Notes under the pieces: model-generated
The model's input: only the letters and a program-made list of their open reading frames with translations
Databases searched by the model: none
Told to the model about the DNA's origin: nothing
Source of the DNA: Erythrobacter sp. UBA1916
Lineage (GTDB): Bacteria > Pseudomonadota > Alphaproteobacteria > Sphingomonadales > Sphingomonadaceae
NCBI GenBank assembly: GCA_002337385.1
Contig: DDFY01000007.1
Location: 1-19,339, forward strand
Reading direction: 5' to 3'
DNA: 19,339 nucleotides
Program-made: the position numbers and the translations under genes
Shown here: positions 16,105 through 19,339 of the stretch, piece by piece
Layout: every line of letters starts with the position of its first letter
How positions within the stretch are numbered: position 1 is the stretch's first letter

Positions 16105-16133
16105 AGTACGTTGGGCAGAGGTTCACCCCTTAA
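16105..16133 (-). promoter_or_regulatory. Predicted ECF-sigma promoter of the APC-permease operon
   Basis: On the minus strand the sequence reads TTAAGGGGTG, 13 bases, CGTACT. Spacing and core match three other sites in this window, at 17544-17572, 17583-17611 and 18940-18968, each before a transcription unit. The -10-like CGTA begins 54 bases before the TTG start. Assignment to the ECF factor at 18383-18943 is inferred. Confidence 0.72.
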
Positions 16134-16213
16134 AAAGATCCAGCATTTCTGACCGAGCTTTTGACTATCGCATTTCTCCTATTTCGTGCGTGCTGCAATC
16201 ATACAAATTGGAA

Positions 16214-16248
16214 GGGTCCGGGACTGTGGGGGCAGCCAGCCCGGACCC
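16214..16248 (-). terminator. Hairpin after the DUF411 gene, probable terminator
   Basis: A perfect 9-bp inverted repeat (GGGTCCGGG at 16214-16222, CCCGGACCC at 16240-16248) encloses a 17-base loop. It lies in the 286-base gap between the DUF411 stop and the APC promoter, about 94 bases past the stop. A moderately T-rich stretch, but no strict U-run, follows on the minus strand. The rest of this gap holds no gene that I can support. Confidence 0.45.
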
Positions 16249-16342
16249 GGCGAGAAGTTCGACAGGCTTCTGTGTCGCTTCCCGCAATTAGTCCTCATCG
16301 CCTGCAACCTTTCATGCCGACGCATGGAGTGGCTTCACCCCC

Positions 16343-16807
16343 TTACGGAAAGGACGCGAAGACGCTCTGTCCGGTTGGGCCAAAGGCGATGACGTCGTAA
16401 GGCTGGATCCGGTTTCCGGCCTCCATGCCGGGCGATCCCAGAGGCATTCCCGGAACCGCGAGGCCGGCAACGCCGGCGGGCCGTTCGCGCAAAAGCTTGG
16501 CGACGGCTTCTGCAGGCACGTGACCTTCGATGATGTATCCATCGACCTCCATCGTATGGCATGACCATAACTCTTGGGGTACGCCCCGCGCGGTCTTGAT
16601 CGCCGCCATGTCGTTGCTGTCGACCGATGCCACCTTCGTGTTCATCCCGTCTTCGACATGGCCTGCCCAGTTGAGACAGCACCCACATCCTGGATCCCGG
16701 AACATCGTATAGGTCGCTGCCTGAGCCACGTTCGAACAGGCTGCCAGCACGAGCAAGGCCGCGCCGCTAATCGATCGCCGGAGCAGCGAAGGCTTTTTCA
16801 AATTCAT
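16343..16807 (-). CDS. DUF411 (CopG-type) periplasmic copper-binding protein
   Basis: This 154-residue protein starts at ATG 16807, which overlaps the methyltransferase stop as ATGA. The signal region (RRSISGAALLVLAACSNVAQA) could be cleaved after AQA or lipidated at Cys24. The mature domain has the hallmarks of DUF411: DPGCGCCLNWAGH with CGCC at 41-44, SCHT (82-85), EGHVP (94-98) and GLAVPGMPLGSPGME (115-129). Proteins of this family (CopG) have a thioredoxin-like fold and bind copper through Cys and His. They are common next to multicopper oxidases in resistance operons. Its job is probably copper binding or Cu redox cycling in the periplasm. A hairpin follows the gene. The gene is predicted to be transcribed from the ECF-type promoter before the methyltransferase. 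Confidence 0.93.
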   Translation of the reverse strand: MNLKKPSLLRRSISGAALLVLAACSNVAQAATYTMFRDPGCGCCLNWAGHVEDGMNTKVASVDSNDMAAIKTARGVPQELWSCHTMEVDGYIIEGHVPAEAVAKLLRERPAGVAGLAVPGMPLGSPGMEAGNRIQPYDVIAFGPTGQSVFASFP

Positions 16808-17508
16808 TGTGCAATTCCTTTCTTGTATCCGCGCCATAGCGAGATCGTCCCGGTTGCCGTCGGGAACCGTTGGAGCAGGCATGGCTCGGTGAAGATTTCG
16901 GCGAACAGTTTTTCGACTTCGCCGTCGGCGCTGGGCTGCGTGTCGCTTATGCCGTCAAGAGACTGGACGGTCGCCCGGAAGAGGCTCCGCATGAGTGGGC
17001 TATCCTGCTTCATATAATCGGAGATCAACACGGTTCCGCCTGGCACGAGCAAGCTTTCGATGGTTTCCAGGATTGTCTGCTTCTTGCGCAAGGGGACCTG
17101 GTGCAGGACGAGGCTGCTGACGATCTTGTTCGGCTGCCACCCTGCGGGTAGCTTGAGGCTTTCGAGAAAGCCATTGTGCCATTTCACGAGATCGGCTCCC
17201 GCGCCAAACTTGCGCCGCGCAAGCGCGAGCGCATCCGTGTCGGGTTCGACACCGATCAGACCCGCTTCCGGACAATCCGTCATCAAGGCCTTGAGAAGAG
17301 TGCCGGTTCCGCTGCCAACATCGATCACCCGGTCGCCGGGGACAAGGTGCAGCTCTTCGACAATCCTTTGGCGCCAGAGATGTTCGCGGGTGAACAGACC
17401 GATCGCCCGGTCGTAAAGCGGCGTCAGAAAGCTCTTGCCAAGAAGAGGCGTAAATTCGCCGTGATCTTCAGGTGCGGTGATATTGCTCACGAGTTGGTTT
17501 CCATTCAT
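16804..17508 (-). CDS. Class I SAM-dependent methyltransferase
   Basis: This 234-residue cytoplasmic protein has a Rossmann-type methyltransferase fold. Motif I is VIDVGSGTGT (61-70), followed by the acidic ribose-binding GVEPD (86-90), then SSLVLHQVP (around 131-139) as the post-motif region and LLVPGGTVLISDY as motif III. It resembles UbiE/arsenite-methyltransferase-like proteins in general layout but lacks an obvious Cys triad for arsenic. The substrate is unknown. The ATG at 17508 has no strong ribosome-binding site, yet it lies 41 bases from the predicted -10 element, close to the distances at the other matched promoters, which supports it. The coupling to the DUF411 gene by an ATGA overlap is the best clue to its function. 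Confidence 0.88.
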   Translation of the reverse strand: MNGNQLVSNITAPEDHGEFTPLLGKSFLTPLYDRAIGLFTREHLWRQRIVEELHLVPGDRVIDVGSGTGTLLKALMTDCPEAGLIGVEPDTDALALARRKFGAGADLVKWHNGFLESLKLPAGWQPNKIVSSLVLHQVPLRKKQTILETIESLLVPGGTVLISDYMKQDSPLMRSLFRATVQSLDGISDTQPSADGEVEKLFAEIFTEPCLLQRFPTATGTISLWRGYKKGIAQ

Positions 17509-17543
17509 CCCGGGTTCGACCCGATTCTGACAGACCCGTCTCG

Positions 17544-17572
17544 ATTACGTATGGTGGTGGACATTCCCTCAA
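17544..17572 (-). promoter_or_regulatory. Predicted ECF-sigma promoter of the methyltransferase-DUF411 operon
   Basis: On the minus strand the sequence reads TTGAGGGAAT, 13 bases, CGTAAT, preceded by a T-run. It lies back to back with the sigma-module promoter: the two -35-like boxes are 10 bases apart and point in opposite directions. The match to the other sites is in core sequence and exact spacing; control by the local ECF factor is inferred. Confidence 0.72.
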
Positions 17573-17582
17573 AAAAAGAAGT

Positions 17583-17611
17583 TTAAGGGATTGTGCAGGC
17601 GAGCGCGTATA
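17583..17611 (+). promoter_or_regulatory. Predicted autoregulatory ECF-sigma promoter of the cnrYXH-like module
   Basis: The sequence reads TTAAGGGATT, 13 bases, CGTATA. The CGTA begins 36 bases before the ATG of the anti-sigma-like gene, the same distance as at the pcoA-like gene. Self-control of this kind is common for ECF operons. It shares the intergenic space with the divergent methyltransferase promoter. Confidence 0.75.
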
Positions 17612-17641
17612 GGACACGTGCAACCCACAGGAGTTTTTCGG

Positions 17642-17938
17642 ATGCGTGACAATCACTCTCTTGATGCGGTGCTCGGAACCCTTTCCGCCACCACCACCAG
17701 CGAGGTCCCCGCCGACTTCATGGATGGCGTTTGGCAGCGCGCCGGACAGCTTGGCGAAATCGCCGACCGACGCCGCAGGACGGCTCTGTTCGTCGGTCTG
17801 TTCGTCGTCGGGCTTGGAGCTGGCGCCGGAACGAGCGGTTGGCCCGGCGGCTATGGCACGTCTTCCGCGTCATTTGGCGAGAGTCTTATCCTCGGCGAAC
17901 AGCTGTCCCCATCGGCGCTCCTCCATGTGGAGCAATAA
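17642..17938 (+). CDS. CnrY-like small membrane protein, probable anti-sigma factor
   Basis: This 98-residue protein starts at ATG 17642, with AGGAG eight bases upstream. An in-frame upstream start at 17591 would lie inside the predicted promoter and is rejected. A polar N-terminal segment (about 1-42) with short amphipathic stretches and W31 would be cytoplasmic. A single membrane helix (about 45-62) and a small periplasmic tail follow. Length, single-helix topology and position before a CnrX-like sensor and an ECF sigma gene match CnrY of Cupriavidus metallidurans, a 95-residue anti-sigma factor that holds CnrH at the membrane. Sequence similarity is not obvious by eye, so the role rests on architecture and gene order. 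The stop lies three bases before the next start. Confidence 0.72.
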   Translation: MRDNHSLDAVLGTLSATTTSEVPADFMDGVWQRAGQLGEIADRRRRTALFVGLFVVGLGAGAGTSGWPGGYGTSSASFGESLILGEQLSPSALLHVEQ

Positions 17939-17941
17939 GGT

Positions 17942-18376
17942 TTGAAGACGACGCATATCGTTCTCGCGGTGCTTCTCGCAGCACTTGCAGGATGCCTCGG
18001 CGCGATTGCCGCGGATCGCTGGGCCAATCACGAGGCTGGCTCCGGCCTCCACGATTTCGTGCACGACGCGCTCACCCTGACGGCCGACCAGGAGCAGCGT
18101 CTCGATGCGCTCGAGGCCCGTTTCGCGGTCGAAAGGGCACGGCTCGAAGGATCGGCGCGCGCAGCCAATGCCCGGCTCGCCCAGGCGATGGAAAACGAGC
18201 ACGAGTACGGTCCCGAGGTCTCGGCCGCGATCGACGAGGTGCATGCGCGCATGGGCGATCTGCAGAAGGCAACGGTGCGCCATGTCTTCGATATGCGTGA
18301 AATTCTCGAACCCGAGCAGCAACGCCAGTTCGACCGCAAGGTCTCCGACGCCCTGACCCGCGACCCACGCGACTGA
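17942..18376 (+). CDS. CnrX-like periplasmic heavy-metal sensor
   Basis: This 144-residue protein has an N-terminal membrane anchor (about 5-24) and an all-helical periplasmic domain of the metal-resistance (CnrX/Spy-like) type. The metal ligands of CnrX (H42, H46, E63, H119, M123) have counterparts at H37, H41, E58, H114 and M118 with identical spacing throughout. The start is TTG at 17942: no ATG lies before residue 83, and GGAG precedes it by nine bases. In the Cnr system the sensor binds metal in the periplasm and makes the anti-sigma factor release the sigma factor. Cnr senses Ni and Co; the copper genes around this copy suggest Cu, but the ligand set alone cannot decide. The sigma gene follows after six bases. 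Confidence 0.88.
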   Translation: MKTTHIVLAVLLAALAGCLGAIAADRWANHEAGSGLHDFVHDALTLTADQEQRLDALEARFAVERARLEGSARAANARLAQAMENEHEYGPEVSAAIDEVHARMGDLQKATVRHVFDMREILEPEQQRQFDRKVSDALTRDPRD

Positions 18377-18382
18377 AGCGCC

Positions 18383-18943
18383 ATGTCGGGGGCGGGCGAC
18401 AATCCGAATGAGGCCCTTGTCTCGCAGGTGAGGGCCGGTAACAAGCGGGCTTTCAGCAAGCTCGTCGAGCATGAAACCGGTCGGCTTCTCGCGCTCGCGA
18501 CACGCATGCTTTCCTCTCCTTCTCAGGCGGAGGACGTTGTTCAGGACAGCCTCGCTTCGGTGTGGCTGACGCGCCATCGGCTCGATCCGGACAAGCCGAT
18601 CGGACCCTATCTGACAACCGTCGTCCTCAACCGCTGCCGGGACCGTTTGCGCAGGCGCAAGGTCGCGGGCTTTTTCGGACTGTCGGGTGATGACGAACTC
18701 CATTCCATCGCCGACGATTTGCCGGGTCCTGAAGCGTTGGCCGTTTCCAGGGAAGAGCTCAATCTCGTTCAGGCCGAGATCGCGCGAATGCCTGTAAGGC
18801 TGCGCGAAGCGCTTGTGCTCGTGACCATCGAGGGGCGTAGCCAGGCCGAGGCGGCCGATCTTCTCGGAACGACCGAAAAGGCGATCGAAACCCGCGTATA
18901 CCGCGCGCGCAACAGACTAAAGGAGCGCTTCGAAAAACTTTGA
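18383..18943 (+). CDS. ECF-family RNA polymerase sigma factor (CnrH-like)
   Basis: This 186-residue protein has only the two domains typical of ECF sigma factors. Region 2 (about 23-92) includes DVVQDSLASVW (51-61) and the basic RCRDRLRRRK segment. Region 4 (about 127-183) carries the helix-turn-helix QAEAADLLGTTEKAIETRVY (154-173) that reads the -35 element. It is the third gene of the module, six bases after the sensor gene, with only a weak ribosome-binding site. The Y-X-H order is that of cnrYXH. Its likely targets are the four TTRAGGGRNK-N13-CGTA sites in this window, one of them upstream of its own operon. The -35 box of the next gene overlaps its stop codon. This box differs from the GGAAC seen for general-stress EcfG factors. 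Confidence 0.95.
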   Translation: MSGAGDNPNEALVSQVRAGNKRAFSKLVEHETGRLLALATRMLSSPSQAEDVVQDSLASVWLTRHRLDPDKPIGPYLTTVVLNRCRDRLRRRKVAGFFGLSGDDELHSIADDLPGPEALAVSREELNLVQAEIARMPVRLREALVLVTIEGRSQAEAADLLGTTEKAIETRVYRARNRLKERFEKL

Positions 18944-18968
18944 GGGGTTGGATGGGCGCGCGCGTAAG
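18940..18968 (+). promoter_or_regulatory. Predicted ECF-sigma promoter of the pcoA-like oxidase gene
   Basis: The sequence reads TTGAGGGGTT, 13 bases, CGTAAG. The first box contains the TGA stop of the sigma gene (18941-18943), so the promoter starts exactly where the sigma gene ends. CGTA begins 36 bases before the oxidase ATG. Read-through from the sigma operon may add to expression. Confidence 0.7.
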
Positions 18969-18998
18969 TAACGGTGAACGCCACGTCAGGAGCCCTTT

Positions 18999-19339
18999 AT
19001 GATCGCCGTCAATCGACGCAAGTTTCTCGGAGCCGGAGCAGGAGGAATGGGTCTGCTCGGCCTTGCCGGGGCGATGCCTGCCTGGGCACGCGGCGCGGAC
19101 ATCCTCGCAGGTAACGCCCGCAAGGGGCTGGACGAGGTATCCGGCCCCAATATCGACCTCACCGTTGCCCGATCGGCCTTCGCGACCGGCAACAGGCGCG
19201 GCGGAGCGATCGCCGTCAATGGCACTATCCCTGGTCCGCTGTTGCGATTGCAGGAAGGCACGACCGTCCGGCTCAATGTCCATAACCAGCTCGAGGAAGA
19301 TACCTCGATCCACTGGCACGGTCTGCTCGTGCCGTTTCA
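18999..19339 (+). CDS. pcoA: PcoA/CopA-type copper-resistance multicopper oxidase, N-terminal fragment
   Basis: The first 113 residues are present and the gene continues past the window. The ATG at 18999 has AGGAG six bases upstream. A Tat signal is clear: NRRKFLGAG (5-13), a hydrophobic stretch and cleavage near AWA (28-30). The oxidase domain begins with GPNIDLTVARS, then VNGTIPGPLLRLQEGTTV (73-90) and IHWHGLLVPF (104-113), the first copper-ligand segment. The spacing and HWHGLLVPF form fit the PcoA/CopA (plasmid copper-resistance) class rather than the CueO-like oxidase at 3135-4676, so the locus encodes two different periplasmic copper oxidases. In related loci a PcoB-like outer-membrane protein usually follows, but that would lie outside the window. 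Confidence 0.92.
   Translation, partial: MIAVNRRKFLGAGAGGMGLLGLAGAMPAWARGADILAGNARKGLDEVSGPNIDLTVARSAFATGNRRGGAIAVNGTIPGPLLRLQEGTTVRLNVHNQLEEDTSIHWHGLLVPF

Noticed and set aside
16161..16400. 79-codon plus-strand open frame in the gap before the APC operon
   Set aside because: No ribosome-binding site; it contains the terminator-like hairpin and ends inside the DUF411 gene antisense.
17870..18703. 277-codon minus-strand open frame across the sensor and sigma genes
   Set aside because: It runs antisense to clear CnrX-like and ECF genes and has no independent support.

Overview
The window is GC-rich DNA, probably from an alphaproteobacterium of the Sphingomonadales or Erythrobacteraceae type. 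That placement is inferred from protein style, gene pairing and base composition, not from a marker gene. Almost everything in it concerns copper or heavy-metal handling in the cell envelope. I see no tRNA, rRNA, insertion sequence, integrase or CRISPR array.

Layout. (1) 1-243 (+) is the C-terminal end of an FTR1-type iron permease, convergent with what follows. (2) 261-11476 (-) is a long copper-export operon. In transcription order it holds a small Cys-containing secreted protein, a CusC-like outer-membrane channel, CusB with a fused CusF domain, CusA, a free CusF-like lipoprotein, a Tat-exported multicopper oxidase, a Cu+ P-type ATPase and a small membrane protein. Three junctions in it overlap by a few bases. 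(3) 11596-12315 (-) is an NAD(P)-binding oxidoreductase. (4) 12409-16056 (-) is a second envelope operon: APC permease, glutaredoxin-MauE fusion, small K+-channel-like protein, DUF305 protein and lipoprotein. (5) 16343-17508 (-) is a SAM-dependent methyltransferase followed by a DUF411 (CopG-type) protein. (6) 17642-18943 (+) is a cnrYXH-type control module: a small anti-sigma-like membrane protein, a CnrX-like periplasmic metal sensor and an ECF sigma factor. (7) 18999-19339 (+) is the start of a PcoA/CopA-type multicopper oxidase that runs off the window.

The most interesting observation is a shared promoter motif, TTTRAGGG followed at constant spacing by CGTA (written below as TTRAGGGRNK-N13-CGTA). 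It occurs four times, each time directly upstream of a transcription unit: the sigma module itself, the divergent methyltransferase-DUF411 pair, the APC-permease operon and the pcoA-like gene. The simplest reading is that the ECF factor encoded here controls itself and three effector units. The sensor keeps all five metal ligands described for CnrX of Cupriavidus metallidurans (two His, Glu, His, Met) at identical spacing. The cus/copA operon lacks the motif and is probably controlled by something encoded elsewhere.

Working together, CusCBA(F) would move periplasmic Cu+ out of the cell, the P-type ATPase would move cytoplasmic Cu+ to the periplasm, and the two oxidases would convert Cu+ to Cu2+. 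The ECF regulon would add thiol-redox and metal-binding envelope proteins (glutaredoxin-MauE, DUF305, DUF411) whose combination with an amino-acid permease, an ion channel and a methyltransferase I do not recognise as a described system.
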